NCBI GenBank assembly: GCA_944321705.1
Contig: CALUMG010000004.1
Location: forward strand, 62,001-126,000
Reading direction: 5' to 3'
Source: an uncultured Muribaculaceae bacterium
Lineage (GTDB): Bacteria; Bacteroidota; Bacteroidia; Bacteroidales; Muribaculaceae
DNA: 64,000 bases
This document shows positions 35,292-46,270 of the stretch, in pieces. The notes below the pieces were generated by a model. It worked only from the letters and a program-made list of their open reading frames with translations. It was not told the origin of the DNA and ran no database searches. Made by a program: the position numbers and the translations under genes. The first letter of the stretch is position 1. The number at the start of each line of letters is the position of its first letter.

Positions 35292-37595
35292 TTATTTGTC
35301 GTTGGATGCGCTTGAACCCATTTTCTCGTAGGTGGCAGCATCAATAACGGCAATAGTGGTCAAGTTTACGATATCCCTTACTGAAGCGTCGATAGTCGTA
35401 ATGTGTATAGGTTTATTCAATCCTATCTGAATCGGGCCTATGACTTCTGCGACACCCATTTCGAGCAGAGTTTTGTAAACGGTGTTGGCGGCACTTAAGT
35501 TAGGGAATACAAGCGTATTCACATTTTTCCCATATAAACGGTTGAACGGGAAGTGCTTGTCGCGAAGGTCTTTGTTAAGAGCGTAATTTACTTGCATTTC
35601 ACCGTCAATCAGCAAGTCGGGATATTTTTCATGCAATATTTCGACAGCCTCATGGACTTCGCTCGGACCATGTTCCTTGCTTGCTCCGAAGTTGCTATAA
35701 GACAGCATGGCCATGACAGGTTCGTAAGCAAAATATTCCACGGCCGAACGGGCAAGGCGTGCAATGTCGACAAGAGTATCGGTGTCATTGTGATGATTTA
35801 CAGAAGTGTCGGCAATGAAATATGTGCCACGCTTCGTGTTCATGATGTGCATTGTGGCAAAGTGCTTGTAGCTTGGGCGTATGCCGATTACATCTTTGGC
35901 AATGTCGGTTATTTTGCGCAAGTTTCCCGGATAAGAGCCGGTAATCAATGCATCGGCTTCCCCGGTTTCAACCATCATCATCCCGAAGTAGTTCCTATCG
36001 AACATGTTTTCAAGGGCTTCGGGCAGAGTCAAGCCTTCTCTTTGTCTTTTTTCAGTGAGAATGTTGGCAAATCGATATCTTCTGTCAGCTTCACGGTCAT
36101 GGCGGAGGTTTACGATTTCAATACCGTCGATGTCGATTCCGAGTTTGTCGGCACGTTTGGCTATCATTTCCTCATTTCCGAGCAGTATTGGTATGCATAT
36201 TCCTTCATTGCGTGCAACGACTGCTGCTTGTAGCATGTTGTCGGTATTTGCCTCGGTAAATACCACACGTTTAGGCGTTGTTTTTGCCTGTTCTGTGAGT
36301 CGTTTCATGAGCTTGTTGTCAAATCCCATGAGACTCTTCAGTTTGCTATTATAAGCATTCCAGTCGGAGATTGGCCTTGTTGCCACGCCCGAGTCCATTG
36401 CAGCGCGGGCCACAGCTGGAGAAACAGTGGTGATGAGTCGAGGATCAAGAGCCTTTGGCAATATGTATTCTTTGCCGAATTTAATGCCTGTCATGTTGTA
36501 GGCCGCGTTTACTACCGATGGGACATGTTGTTTTGCCAACTTTGCAATCGCTTTGACTGCGGCATGTTTCATCTCTTCGTTTATAGTAGTGGCTCCACAG
36601 TCGATTGCTCCTCGGAATATGTATGGGAATCCGAGGACGTTGTTTATTTGGTTCGGATAATCGGAGCGACCTGTTGCAAAAATGATGTCTTCGCGTGCTG
36701 CGATGGCATTTTCATAAGATATTTCAGGGTCGGGGTTTGCAAGCGCGAATACTATCGGATTTGGAGCCATTGATTGCACCATTTCGGTAGTTACGACATC
36801 TTTTACCGATAACCCGAGGAAAACATCGGCATCTTTCATTGCTTCGGCAAGAGTGTCGATGTCGCGGTCAGTTACGAATTCTTGTTTTTGTGGGTTGAGG
36901 TTTGTGCGTTTTTTGTTCAGGACACCTTTGCTGTCGCACATCACCACGTTCTCTTTTTTCACCCCGAGGGCAATGTAGAGGCGAGTGCAAGACACGGCTG
37001 CCGCACCGGCACCGTTAACGACGAGTTTTATTTCATCAATTTTCTTTCCTTGAATTTCAAGGGCATTAAGCAATCCGGCGGCCGAAATTATGGCTGTGCC
37101 ATGCTGGTCGTCGTGCATCACCGGGATGTTGCACTCTTCTTTCAGTCGTCTTTCGATTTCAAAGCACTCAGGAGCCTTGATGTCTTCTAGGTTTATTCCT
37201 CCGAATGTTGGAGCAATTGCCTTTACGACTTCAATGAATTTATCGGGGTCTTTTTCGTTTACTTCAATATCAAAGCAGTCGAGACCACCGAAAATTTTAA
37301 AGAGCAGAGCTTTCCCTTCCATTACAGGCTTTCCTGCGAGTGCACCGATATCACCTAATCCAAGTACTGCGGTACCATTTGAAATTACAGCCACGAGATT
37401 TCCCTTGCTCGTGTATTCATAGGCGTCTTGTGGGCGTTCTTTGATTTCCAAACACGGATAGGCTACGCCGGGTGAATAAGCTAATGACAAATCTGATTGT
37501 GATGAATATGGCACTGTGGGGACGACTTCAATTTTTCCCGGTTTACCATTTTTATGGTATTCCAGCGCCATTTCTTTAGTTACTTTAGATGACAT
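35292..37595 (-). CDS. maeB: NADP-dependent malic enzyme with phosphotransacetylase-like domain
   Basis: 767 residues from ATG at 37595 (MSSKVTKEMALEYHKNGKPG), the standard start. The malic enzyme part includes YSPGVAYPCLEI, GNLVAVISNGTAVLGLGDIG and the NAD-binding LVVNGAGAAAVSC. From about residue 425 (TTPKRVVFTEANTDNMLQAA) it continues as a phosphate acetyltransferase-like domain that lacks the enzyme's own activity and regulates the MaeB class. It decarboxylates malate to pyruvate, making NADPH. It is monocistronic, with a strong terminator. Confidence 0.95.
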   Translation of the reverse strand: MSSKVTKEMALEYHKNGKPGKIEVVPTVPYSSQSDLSLAYSPGVAYPCLEIKERPQDAYEYTSKGNLVAVISNGTAVLGLGDIGALAGKPVMEGKALLFKIFGGLDCFDIEVNEKDPDKFIEVVKAIAPTFGGINLEDIKAPECFEIERRLKEECNIPVMHDDQHGTAIISAAGLLNALEIQGKKIDEIKLVVNGAGAAAVSCTRLYIALGVKKENVVMCDSKGVLNKKRTNLNPQKQEFVTDRDIDTLAEAMKDADVFLGLSVKDVVTTEMVQSMAPNPIVFALANPDPEISYENAIAAREDIIFATGRSDYPNQINNVLGFPYIFRGAIDCGATTINEEMKHAAVKAIAKLAKQHVPSVVNAAYNMTGIKFGKEYILPKALDPRLITTVSPAVARAAMDSGVATRPISDWNAYNSKLKSLMGFDNKLMKRLTEQAKTTPKRVVFTEANTDNMLQAAVVARNEGICIPILLGNEEMIAKRADKLGIDIDGIEIVNLRHDREADRRYRFANILTEKRQREGLTLPEALENMFDRNYFGMMMVETGEADALITGSYPGNLRKITDIAKDVIGIRPSYKHFATMHIMNTKRGTYFIADTSVNHHNDTDTLVDIARLARSAVEYFAYEPVMAMLSYSNFGASKEHGPSEVHEAVEILHEKYPDLLIDGEMQVNYALNKDLRDKHFPFNRLYGKNVNTLVFPNLSAANTVYKTLLEMGVAEVIGPIQIGLNKPIHITTIDASVRDIVNLTTIAVIDAATYEKMGSSASNDK

Positions 37596-38257
37596 ATAAA
37601 TACAACAAAAATAATTATTTGTTAAAAATAGATTCAATCGGGTTAAAGATTGTTGCGAAATACAATGTTTTTGTACCGTATTTACTTCCGCAAAATTAAA
37701 AAAATATTCTGCTTGCCGAGGTGAACTTATGTTAAATTATAATAAGTCATCGACGAGGTGAGATTGAAGAATAAACCGGATGAAAATTTTCAACAGTGAA
37801 GAAAACATGAAGAAATGGGTTTATTTTGCAATGATTGTGTTAATAAATATTAATACGGGGAGGGTAAATGTTTAAATAGATACAACTGTATATGTTTATT
37901 ATGGATTTTAAGTGTACATTTGCACATGTCAAGGTCGTGTATTAAGTATATAGAATATTTGACTGAGAATATAATTTTGCGAACCTTAATGACATCAGTA
38001 TAAGCCTTAGGATATTTAATAGTATGGATAGAAGGCAATTAAGGGTAATTGATGATACACAGTGTGAGTGAATTTGCAATTAATTGATGGTTTGGGAAAG
38101 ATACTTGGTCAAGTAAGTAGGCGTTGGCAGGTTATATGTTTGGTAGGTTACTTGTATGAATATGTACAAGTAATTTTTTTGTATGTGCTTGTGGTTGGTT
38201 GGGATTGGTCGACTATGCGGAGTTTAATGTTTGATAATACATGAAAATCCTTTTGTA
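37596..38257. other. Gene-poor A/T-rich stretch between maeB and the dxs region
   Basis: No convincing gene here. The strongest candidate is a 31-codon ORF (37780-37875, plus) with a hydrophobic middle (WVYFAMIVLININ), unsupported by a promoter or Shine-Dalgarno site. A TAATTTTG box at 37691-37698 (minus) may serve maeB. Otherwise the DNA looks non-coding. Confidence 0.5.
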
Positions 38258-38392
38258 CCGGAAAAATGAACAAGTTCATTTTTTCATTACACTCAATTTC
38301 CTCCATATTTCGATAATATAGGCTGCGTTTCGGCAATGATGAAAAATAAGCGAGCTCATTTTTCCCATTGCACTCAACTTTCACTATATTTG
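38258..38392 (+). repeat. Dispersed promoter-palindrome repeat, copy 5 (two units in tandem)
   Basis: The upstream unit has GAACAAGTTC at its centre and a decayed box CATATTTC (38304-38311). The second unit has GGCTGCGTTTCGGCAATG, the palindrome GAAAAATAAGCGAGCTCATTTTTC and the good box TATATTTG (38385-38392). The boxes are 81 bp apart. The distal box lies 47 nt before the small membrane gene that leads into dxs. Confidence 0.75.
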
Positions 38393-38439
38393 CACATAGA
38401 TTAATGGCAATTATGATTTTAACGCATTGTCGAGAAGAA

Positions 38440-38610
38440 ATGACTAAATATCAAATATTTCGATTTTCATGCATCGTGTTGCTTTGGCTGGCACTCTGTT
38501 ACTTGCTGTTGTCAAGAGTTGAGAAGATTGATTTCATGGTAGTTTTCTCAATTGTGGCATCGGGCATAGTGGTGTTTGTGCCGCTATATAAAAAGTATAT
38601 AAAACGATGA
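38440..38610 (+). CDS. Small two-helix membrane protein upstream of dxs
   Basis: 56 residues from ATG at 38440. Two hydrophobic segments (FSCIVLLWLALCYLLLS and FMVVFSIVASGIVVFVPLY) separated by a charged turn (RVEKID) and a basic C terminus (KKYIKR) suggest two transmembrane helices with the tail in the cytosol. ATGs at 38404 and 38413 are possible alternatives. It follows the promoter box of the repeat and precedes dxs by about 100 bp. No family is recognised. Confidence 0.55.
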   Translation: MTKYQIFRFSCIVLLWLALCYLLLSRVEKIDFMVVFSIVASGIVVFVPLYKKYIKR

Positions 38611-38709
38611 TTAAGGCAATGGCCTGTGATAGATAACCTTTCATAGCAAGCAGATTGCATGGAAGGGAATGTAAAATAGTAATTGTAGGAACAAATCGGA
38701 GATAACAAA

Positions 38710-40620
38710 GTGTCTAATTTTAATATAGAGTCAGAATACCCGTTATTGTCGAAGATTGACAGTCCGGATGACTTGCGTAAATTACCGGTCGAGTCATTGC
38801 CGGGCGTGTGTGCAGAGTTGAGGAAATTCTTAATCGACACATTGTCGCGCAATCCAGGACATTTTGCTTCCAATATGGGTACGGTCGAGCTGACGGTCGC
38901 ATTGCATTATGTCTTTGACACGCCTTATGACCGCATCGTGTGGGATGTGGGACATCAGGCTTATTGTCATAAGATTCTTACCGGTCGTCGAGATAGGTTT
39001 GAAACTAACCGCAAGTTTGGTGGGATAAGCGGATTCCCTAATCCGGCAGAAAGCAAATATGATTCATTCATAGCCGGCCATGCTTCCAATTCCATATCGG
39101 CCGCGCTTGGCATGGCTGTCGCTTCGAAACTTAACCATGACGTTAAACGCCGCAACGTAGTTGCCGTTATAGGAGACGCGTCGATAAGCGGCGGACTTGC
39201 TTTTGAAGGAATAAATAATGCATCGTTGTCCAATAGCAACTTGCTCATCATTTTGAACGACAACGACATGGCCATAGACCAGAATGTTGGTGCCCTAAAT
39301 GAATACATGACGCACTTGAATACATCAAAGGCCTATAATGCTTTGCGTTATAAAGTTTACAAGTTTTTGAAAAAATTACATTTGATAGATGAAAAGCACA
39401 AAAACTTGATTTTGCGGTTTAACAACAGCGTGAAGGCCTTATTGTCCAGTCAGCAGAATGTGTTTGAAGGGCTTGACATACGATACTTCGGGCCGTTTGA
39501 CGGACATGATGTCGAGCGGATAGTAAGAGTCTTGAAAGATATAAAGGATATGGAAGGTCCAAGGCTGCTGCACTTGCGTACTCGTAAAGGAAAGGGTTAT
39601 AAGCCAGCTGAAGAAAATCCGACAGTGTGGCATGCTCCCGGCAAATTTAACAAAGAGACAGGAGAACGCATTGTTGAGGATACCACGGGCAAGCCATTGA
39701 AATATCAGGACGTATTTGGAAAAACTATTGTTGAACTGGCTCGCAGGAACGAAAAAATAGTAGGAGTCACGGCAGCGATGTCGACAGGGTGCTCGATGAA
39801 TTTTTTGTTTGATGAAATTCCCGAACGGGCGTTTGACGTAGGCATCGCCGAAGAGCATGCGGTAACATTCTCGGCAGGGATGGCCAAAGACGGTCTCATG
39901 CCTTTTTGCTGCATATATTCCACATTCCTGCAACGTGCCTATGATGAAATAATACACGATGTGGCAATACAGAAGTTGCCGGTAATATTTTGCATAGACC
40001 GAGCCGGACTTGTTGGTGATGATGGTGTTACTCATCATGGCATTTTTGATCTTGCCTATCTCGGAAGCATTCCCGGCATTATCGTGAGCTCGCCAATGAA
40101 TGAACATTATTTGCGCAATCTCATGTATACGGCTCAATTGGGCAAGTATGGACCTTTTGCCATACGTTATCCACGAGGAAGAGGTGTGCTGAAAGATTGG
40201 CATAATGAAATGAGCGAACTACCGCTTGGGCGTGGACGAAAGTTAAAAGATGGGGACAAAGTGGCCGTGCTGACGCTTGGGCCGATAGGAAATGATGTGG
40301 CCGATGTTATAAAAAGCCTTGGTGACGAAGGTTGTCATGTTGCTCATTATGACATGATTTTCATGCGACCTGTCGACGAGTCGATATTGGAAGAGGTAGG
40401 TCGCCGTTTCTCGCATGTGATTACTGTTGAAGATGGTACGGTGGATGGCGGGCTTGGCTCGGTTGTCACGGAGTGGTTTAACAACCATGACATGAACGTG
40501 AGGGTGCATCGCATTGGCGTTCCGTCGTGTTTTGTGGCTCAAGGAACCATAAATGAGCTAAGGCAAGTGTGCGGAATGGACAATGAAAGCATAAAACATA
40601 AAATACTTGAAATAATATAG
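38710..40620 (+). CDS. dxs: 1-deoxy-D-xylulose-5-phosphate synthase
   Basis: 636 residues, starting with GTG at 38710, the only start that gives the family N terminus. The thiamine diphosphate site is visible as [20 protein letters not shown] and LNDNDMAID. The transketolase-like core includes [25 protein letters not shown] and, in the pyrimidine-binding half, [18 protein letters not shown]. It joins pyruvate and glyceraldehyde 3-phosphate in the first step of the MEP isoprenoid pathway. It is followed by trkA after 32 bp. Confidence 0.95.
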   Translation: MSNFNIESEYPLLSKIDSPDDLRKLPVESLPGVCAELRKFLIDTLSRNPGHFASNMGTVELTVALHYVFDTPYDRIVWDVGHQAYCHKILTGRRDRFETNRKFGGISGFPNPAESKYDSFIAGHASNSISAALGMAVASKLNHDVKRRNVVAVIGDASISGGLAFEGINNASLSNSNLLIILNDNDMAIDQNVGALNEYMTHLNTSKAYNALRYKVYKFLKKLHLIDEKHKNLILRFNNSVKALLSSQQNVFEGLDIRYFGPFDGHDVERIVRVLKDIKDMEGPRLLHLRTRKGKGYKPAEENPTVWHAPGKFNKETGERIVEDTTGKPLKYQDVFGKTIVELARRNEKIVGVTAAMSTGCSMNFLFDEIPERAFDVGIAEEHAVTFSAGMAKDGLMPFCCIYSTFLQRAYDEIIHDVAIQKLPVIFCIDRAGLVGDDGVTHHGIFDLAYLGSIPGIIVSSPMNEHYLRNLMYTAQLGKYGPFAIRYPRGRGVLKDWHNEMSELPLGRGRKLKDGDKVAVLTLGPIGNDVADVIKSLGDEGCHVAHYDMIFMRPVDESILEEVGRRFSHVITVEDGTVDGGLGSVVTEWFNNHDMNVRVHRIGVPSCFVAQGTINELRQVCGMDNESIKHKILEII

Positions 40621-40652
40621 ATTGAATTAATTACCAACAACAAAAATCTACA

Positions 40653-41984
40653 ATGAAAATCGTTATTGTTGGAGCCGGCGAGGTTGGGTCGCATCTGGCT
40701 AAATTGTTGTCGAGCGAGGGACAAGATGTCATATTGGTCGACAGCGATGAAAGCAAGTTGAACGACTTTGAAATGTATAATCTAATGACTTATACAGGGA
40801 AACCGACATCGTTTGCTTCCTTGAAGGAAGCCGGAGCCGGGAAGTGTGATTTGTTCATAGCTGTGACTCCTTATGAAACTCGTAACCTGTTGGCTTGTTC
40901 GATTGCCAAAAATCTTGGAGCAAAGAGTGCTGTTGCACGCATTGACAACTATGAATACATGAAGGAGCCTGCACGGCAATTTTTCATCAACATGGGAGTG
41001 GATGATGTGATTTATCCTGAATATCTTGCTGCGCAAGAAATGATGACTGCGCTCAAGAGGACATGGGTGAGATGTTGGTTTGACCTGTTAAATGGTCAAT
41101 TGGTAGTCGTTGGGGTGAAATTGCGAGAAAAAGCGAAACTCGTGGGCTTGAAGTTGAGAGAACTTAACACGCAGTCGAGTTACATGCATATTTCTGCAAT
41201 AAAGCGCAATCATGAGACCATCATTCCCGGTGGCGACGACATGATATGTGTCAACGACATTGTTTATATAGCGACAACCAACGAATATATCCCGAAAGTG
41301 CTTGAAATGACTGGCAAAGAGGAAGTCGGTATTAAAAAAGTGTTGATAATGGGAGGAAGCCGCATTGCCGAACAGCTTGTGCGTCTTGCAGGTGGCAAGT
41401 ATAAGTTCAAAATAATAGAAAGCGACTTGGAACGTTGTCACCGTCTTTCAGAGAAGTTACCCGATTGCAACATTGTTCACGGAGATGGACGTGACATGGA
41501 TTTGTTGCATGAAGAGGGATTGTCCGACTATGAAGCATTCGTCGCTTTGACAGGTAGTTCGGAAACAAATATACTCGGGTGCCTGTCGGCAAAAGAATTT
41601 GGCGTGCGCAAAACAATTGCCGAAGTGGAAAACATTCAATTCATATCGGAGGCCGAGGGACTTAACATCGGGACTGTGATAAATAAGAAATTGCTTGCTT
41701 CGAGCAGGATATTCCAAATAATGCTTGACAGGGATTCGTCCAATTCCAAATGCCTGGCACTTGCCGATGCCGATGTGGTGGAACTCGTTGCCAAGGAAGG
41801 GTCGAGAATTACTCGTAGCGAGGTGATGAATTTGCATTTGTCGCATGACATGACGATAGCGGGGCTTCTTCGTGACGGAAAAGGCATACTGGTAAAAGGA
41901 AATACATTGATACAACCTGGAGACCATGTTGTGGTGTTCTGTCTTGCAGGTGCTATGAATAAGGTAGAAAAGTTATTCAAGTAG
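40653..41984 (+). CDS. trkA: Trk potassium uptake regulatory subunit TrkA
   Basis: 443 residues with two NAD-binding RCK-N domains (KIVIVGAGEVGSHLAKLLSS at 1 and KKVLIMGGSRIAEQLVRLAGG near 227), each followed by an RCK-C domain. It is the cytosolic gating subunit that joins the TrkH membrane pore. The second glycine motif is degenerate (GGSRIA), as is common for the second half of TrkA. trkH follows after 5 bp, so the two are co-translated. Confidence 0.95.
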   Translation: MKIVIVGAGEVGSHLAKLLSSEGQDVILVDSDESKLNDFEMYNLMTYTGKPTSFASLKEAGAGKCDLFIAVTPYETRNLLACSIAKNLGAKSAVARIDNYEYMKEPARQFFINMGVDDVIYPEYLAAQEMMTALKRTWVRCWFDLLNGQLVVVGVKLREKAKLVGLKLRELNTQSSYMHISAIKRNHETIIPGGDDMICVNDIVYIATTNEYIPKVLEMTGKEEVGIKKVLIMGGSRIAEQLVRLAGGKYKFKIIESDLERCHRLSEKLPDCNIVHGDGRDMDLLHEEGLSDYEAFVALTGSSETNILGCLSAKEFGVRKTIAEVENIQFISEAEGLNIGTVINKKLLASSRIFQIMLDRDSSNSKCLALADADVVELVAKEGSRITRSEVMNLHLSHDMTIAGLLRDGKGILVKGNTLIQPGDHVVVFCLAGAMNKVEKLFK

Positions 41985-41989
41985 GAATT

Positions 41990-43465
41990 ATGTTCAGGAA
42001 AAAATCAAACTTGAACTTTCCGGCCATCTTGCGAATGCTCGGCTGGCTGTTGATGATTGAAGCCATGTTCATGCTTGCCCCGTTGGTGGTGGGTGTGATA
42101 TATGAAGAGATTGAAACATTGAAATCTATTTTGTACTCGGTATTGATTACTGCGACATCGGGTGCAATAATGGCTTTTGGCTTGGTTCCAAAAAACATGG
42201 ATATGCAGAAGCGAGACGGGCTGTTGCTCGTGCCGGTCGTGTGGGCGGCATTTTCTTTTTTTGGTGCGTTGCCGTTTTTGTTCACAGGTACGATAGACAA
42301 CATGGCCGGAGCCTTCATGGAGGCCATGTCGGGTTTTACAACTACAGGACTTTCGGTAATTACCGATGTTGAAATATTGCCTAAGTCAATATTGTTTTGG
42401 CGTGCCGTGATGCATTGGGTAGGAGGTATGGGTATCATTTTGTTTTCATTGGCAGTGCTTCCCATGCTCAATTACCATGGGGGAATGCAGCTTTTCAATG
42501 CCGAGGTGACAGGTATTACCCACGATAAATTACGCCCTCGGGTGAGTTCGACTGCCAAAAGCCTGTGGATGGTTTATATCGTATTGTCGATTATCATGGC
42601 AATATTGTTGTGGGCCGGGCCTATGAATTTATTTGACGCGTTGTGTCATACGATGAGTGCTTTGTCTACCGGAGGATTTTCTACGAAAAATAGCAGCATA
42701 GCATGGTGGGATTCTACTTATGTCACTGTAACTGTGACCATATTCATGTTTTTGGGTGGAATGAATTTCGCGTTGTTGTATAAGGCTGCAAGAGGTGATT
42801 TTCGTTCATTGTGGCATAATGGCACGTTCAAGTGGTATTGCTGCGTGGTGCTGATTTCGACGACTTTGGTAGCTGCATATGTGGTGTTCAATAAATTATA
42901 TGGATTCGAAATAGGGAAAACGATTGTTGATGCATTGTTCACATGCGTGTCGGTAATCACATCGACCGGACTTCTTGTTGCCGACATCGAGACATGGGGC
43001 GAATTTACGATTTTGATAATGTGCATTCTCATGTTCTTCGGTGCATGTGCAGGTTCTACCGCCGGAGCGGCAAAGATTGATCGTCTTGAATTGATGATGA
43101 AGAACATCGCAAACGAGTTCTATAGGGTGTTACATCCCAATAGCATTGTCAATGTACATATTAACAGGAAAGTGGTGCCGCAAGAAGTCGTATCGAAAGC
43201 GATAGTGTTCTTGGGAACTTACATGTGCATAATAGTGGTATCGGCTATGGCTTTGGTTGTTATCGGCATTCCTATGAAAGAGGCATTTTTCTCTTCGTTG
43301 TCGGCATTGGGAAACATAGGAATCGGAATCGGGTCGGCTGCAAATGGTTGTTATGCATCGTATCCGGCCGTAGCCAAATGGTTGTTGTCGATTGTAATGT
43401 TGATAGGGCGTTTGGAATTATTTACATTCCTTGTTTTGTTCACACGCGATTTTTGGCATAAATAA
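41990..43465 (+). CDS. trkH: Trk potassium transporter membrane subunit TrkH
   Basis: 491 residues, about ten hydrophobic segments. The pore loops with the selectivity glycines are seen in MEAMSGFTTTGLSVITD, HTMSALSTGGFSTKNSS, VSVITSTGLLVAD and SALGNIGIGIGSA. It is the potassium channel-like subunit of the low-affinity uptake system, in the inner membrane. It ends the dxs-trkA-trkH unit; a shared bidirectional terminator lies about 115 bp downstream. Confidence 0.95.
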   Translation: MFRKKSNLNFPAILRMLGWLLMIEAMFMLAPLVVGVIYEEIETLKSILYSVLITATSGAIMAFGLVPKNMDMQKRDGLLLVPVVWAAFSFFGALPFLFTGTIDNMAGAFMEAMSGFTTTGLSVITDVEILPKSILFWRAVMHWVGGMGIILFSLAVLPMLNYHGGMQLFNAEVTGITHDKLRPRVSSTAKSLWMVYIVLSIIMAILLWAGPMNLFDALCHTMSALSTGGFSTKNSSIAWWDSTYVTVTVTIFMFLGGMNFALLYKAARGDFRSLWHNGTFKWYCCVVLISTTLVAAYVVFNKLYGFEIGKTIVDALFTCVSVITSTGLLVADIETWGEFTILIMCILMFFGACAGSTAGAAKIDRLELMMKNIANEFYRVLHPNSIVNVHINRKVVPQEVVSKAIVFLGTYMCIIVVSAMALVVIGIPMKEAFFSSLSALGNIGIGIGSAANGCYASYPAVAKWLLSIVMLIGRLELFTFLVLFTRDFWHK

Positions 43466-43580
43466 AACCCGAGTAGCGTTTGACACGCTCCCTCTAATGA
43501 ACGAATTCATGGCGTATTGATTGGGGGATAATCGACAAATTTTTCACATAGTGGGAATATATTTAGTTTGTTGAAAAGCA

Positions 43581-43627
43581 AAAAAGAAATAGGGCTCTGA
43601 CTTTACTGCCGGAGCCCTATTTCTTTT
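43581..43627. terminator. Bidirectional terminator between trkH and ftsH
   Basis: Stem AAAAGAAATAGGGCTC / GAGCCCTATTTCTTTT, 16 bp, with a 15-nt loop; A- and T-rich arms serve both directions. Confidence 0.9.
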
Positions 43628-43649
43628 GATTCAGCAAAATAAATAGTTA

Positions 43650-45725
43650 TTATATTTTTTCTTCTTCCTTGTTGAAAGGAGGAGGTGTCGTAGCCGGTTG
43701 GCTATTGTTTTCATTGTTTTCTTCGTTTGAAGTTTCTTTGCCTTCTCTGTTATCGTCATTGTCGGCAGCAGGCTTAGATTGCTCGCCTGTTTCTTGGCTT
43801 TTTGCTTCATTCAGTTTCAAGATTTCATCGGTACGCGAAACCCATGGGCGTTTCCCGAAGATCTTTTCAACATCTTCGGCATATATTACTTCACGCGACA
43901 AAAGTACTTTGGTTAATTCGGCATGCCCTTCGGCATATTTTTTCAATAATTCTTTTGCACGATTGTATTGTTCCGAGATGATTCGCGAAACTTCTTCGTC
44001 GATAATCTTAGCTCTGTCCTCACTGTAAGGCTTTGTAAAACCGTAAGTTTGTCCGGTCGAATCGTAGTAGCAAATGTTTGGCAATTTTTTGCTCATGCCG
44101 AAATAAACTACCATCGCGTAGGCTTGTTTTGTGACACGTTCAAGGTCGTTGGCTGCTCCCGAAGAGATATGTCCGAGGAATAATTCTTCGGCAGCGCGGC
44201 CGCCAAGTGTTGCGCACATTTCATCGAGCATGGCTTCATAGGTGCTGATTTGTCGCTCTTCAGGCAGATACCATGCAGCACCAAGAGCCTTGCCACGAGG
44301 TACAATAGTTACTTTTACAAGAGGATTGGCATATTGCAAGTGCCAACTTGTGGTGGCATGTCCTGCTTCGTGGATAGCGATGGAGCGACGTTCTTCTTCA
44401 GTCGTGATTTTTGAACGCTTCTCAAGACCTCCGACTATTCTGTCCACTGCATCCATGAAGTCTTGTTTTTGCACGCAAGATTTTTTGTGACGAGCGGCAA
44501 TCAAGGCTGCTTCGTTGCATACGTTGGCAATGTCGGCTCCCGAGAATCCCGGAGTTTGACGTGCCAGCAAGTCGATGTCAACGCTGTCATCCTTTTTGAT
44601 GTTTCGAAGGTGAACTTTGAAAATTTCCTTGCGTCCGTTGAGATCAGGAAGGTCTACATATATCTGGCGGTCAAATCGACCGGCACGCAACAGTGCTTTG
44701 TCAAGGATGTCGGCACGGTTAGTTGCAGCGAGAATAATCACGCCGCTATTAGTGCCGAAACCGTCCATTTCGGTAAGAAGCTGGTTGAGAGTGTTTTCTC
44801 TTTCATCATTGGCACCCATGTTCGGGCTTTTTCCTCGAGCACGGCCTACGGCATCAATTTCATCGATGAACACGATGCAAGGAGCCTTTTCTTTTGCTTG
44901 ACGGAACAAGTCGCGAACACGCGAAGCTCCCACGCCGACGAACATTTCAACGAAGTCGGAACCCGACAATGAGAAGAAAGGAACATTAGCTTCTCCTGCC
45001 ACGGCTTTTGCAAGCAAGGTTTTACCTGTTCCCGGAGGGCCTACGAGCAGAGCCCCCTTAGGAATCTTGCCTCCAAGATCGGTGTAAATTTGCGGAGACT
45101 TGAGGAATTCCACGATTTCGGCCACTTCGGTCTTTGCTTCTTGAAGTCCTGCGACATCGTTGAATGTGACACGAGTGTTGTTGTCTTTGTCAAACAGCTT
45201 GGCTCTTGATTTCCCAACGTTAAACACGCCTCCGCTGCCGCTATTGGCACCTCCCGACATGCGTTTCATTATTATGTACCAGAATACCACCAGCAGAACT
45301 ATGGGACCGAAAGCCCAAAGGATGTGGCTGAAATTGCTCGATTGCTTGTAGCTGACGTTTCCGTTGAAGACACCTTCTTCACTCCATTTTTCAACTTTTT
45401 CATCGAGCTTGTCGCTTGACGGGATTTGAGTCGTTATTTTGGCTGTTGCGTTTGTTGAAGGCTCGTATCCGTTGAAAACTTTTGCCGCTACCGAGTCGGT
45501 CAATATTCCTTCGGCGATGTTTTCTCCGCTGAAAACAATAATCTCTTTTACGCCTCCTTGTTGGACGTAGGATTCAAATTCAGTCCATTTGACTTCTTTC
45601 GAGACTGAATTGTTTTGAAACTGCCATAGGCCAAACAACACCACGGCAATAATGGCATATAGCCAATAGATGTTGAATTTAGGCCTTTTTAGAGGCGATT
45701 TCGAGTTATTTCCTTGAGTGTTCAT
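43650..45725 (-). CDS. ftsH: ATP-dependent zinc metalloprotease FtsH
   Basis: 691 residues from ATG at 45725; an in-frame ATG at 45830 would overlap rsfS. Two membrane helices ([19 protein letters not shown] and [19 protein letters not shown]) bracket the periplasmic domain. The AAA module has [13 protein letters not shown] (Walker A), [12 protein letters not shown] (Walker B) and the arginine-finger region [11 protein letters not shown]. The zinc site is [11 protein letters not shown] disordered acidic tail of about 50 residues ends it. It degrades misassembled membrane proteins. It follows rsfS by 62 bp. Confidence 0.96.
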   Translation of the reverse strand: MNTQGNNSKSPLKRPKFNIYWLYAIIAVVLFGLWQFQNNSVSKEVKWTEFESYVQQGGVKEIIVFSGENIAEGILTDSVAAKVFNGYEPSTNATAKITTQIPSSDKLDEKVEKWSEEGVFNGNVSYKQSSNFSHILWAFGPIVLLVVFWYIIMKRMSGGANSGSGGVFNVGKSRAKLFDKDNNTRVTFNDVAGLQEAKTEVAEIVEFLKSPQIYTDLGGKIPKGALLVGPPGTGKTLLAKAVAGEANVPFFSLSGSDFVEMFVGVGASRVRDLFRQAKEKAPCIVFIDEIDAVGRARGKSPNMGANDERENTLNQLLTEMDGFGTNSGVIILAATNRADILDKALLRAGRFDRQIYVDLPDLNGRKEIFKVHLRNIKKDDSVDIDLLARQTPGFSGADIANVCNEAALIAARHKKSCVQKQDFMDAVDRIVGGLEKRSKITTEEERRSIAIHEAGHATTSWHLQYANPLVKVTIVPRGKALGAAWYLPEERQISTYEAMLDEMCATLGGRAAEELFLGHISSGAANDLERVTKQAYAMVVYFGMSKKLPNICYYDSTGQTYGFTKPYSEDRAKIIDEEVSRIISEQYNRAKELLKKYAEGHAELTKVLLSREVIYAEDVEKIFGKRPWVSRTDEILKLNEAKSQETGEQSKPAADNDDNREGKETSNEENNENNSQPATTPPPFNKEEEKI

Positions 45726-45787
45726 ATTATCCTTTTGAATCTTTTTTGTGATTGAAAAATGTGAGGTATTACACAATCTTCGCACCG

Positions 45788-46147
45788 TTATTCCAAATCG
45801 GGGACTTCGGTTGTCGGAGCATCGCTCCACAATTGTTCAAGATTGTACAACTCTCGATATTCAGGTAAGAATATATGGACATAAATCGTGCCATAGTCTA
45901 ATACAATCCATTGTGAATTATTGTATCCGTCATAATTATATGGCTTTATGTCGGTGTGCTGTTGCACATATTCTCTGATACTGTCGGCTATTGATGACAC
46001 ATGCATCGTGGATGTCCCTTGACAGATGATGAAATTTTGAGTGGTGGCATATTCTATCGCACTTAAATCCACCAATGTAATCTTTTTCCCTTTACGTTCT
46101 TGTATGCCTTCTATGATATAATTCAACAGTTGCTTTTGTTCGGTCAT
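45788..46147 (-). CDS. rsfS: Ribosome silencing factor RsfS
   Basis: 119 residues of the RsfS/Iojap family. LVDLSAIEYATTQNFIICQG (the conserved core), the middle IREYVQQHTDIKPYNYDG and WIVLDYGTIYVHIFLPEYRELYNLEQLW are diagnostic. It binds ribosomal protein L14 and blocks subunit joining when nutrients are scarce. It lies directly ahead of ftsH, as in many Bacteroidetes. A TATTTTTG box (minus, 46171-46178) is a possible promoter. Confidence 0.95.
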   Translation of the reverse strand: MTEQKQLLNYIIEGIQERKGKKITLVDLSAIEYATTQNFIICQGTSTMHVSSIADSIREYVQQHTDIKPYNYDGYNNSQWIVLDYGTIYVHIFLPEYRELYNLEQLWSDAPTTEVPDLE

Positions 46148-46270
46148 ATTTTATTGTTTGTAATATCTTGCAAAAATAGGAATTTTTTTTGTTCATAATT
46201 AGATTTTAGGTTTTTAAATCTATTTTTAGCGATTGTTGTGATACGTCTCATGACTTGAACCTTAAACGTC

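Noticed and set aside
37780..37875. 31-codon hydrophobic ORF that could be a small toxin
   Set aside because: No partner antisense RNA, promoter or ribosome site could be shown; kept only as a remark in the gene-poor stretch.
37850..38038. 62-codon minus-strand ORF
   Set aside because: A/T-rich, no promoter, no domain; composition looks like non-coding DNA.
38148..38384. 78-codon minus-strand ORF (starts MKVECNGKNELAYF)
   Set aside because: It is produced by the palindromic repeat read backwards. A similar frame at 58375-58584 (MKVACNDKKLNLF) arises from another copy, so the similarity is of the repeat, not of a protein family.
45726..45830. Longer start for FtsH
   Set aside because: It would overlap the rsfS gene and adds a tail with no family support; ATG at 45725 gives the normal N terminus.
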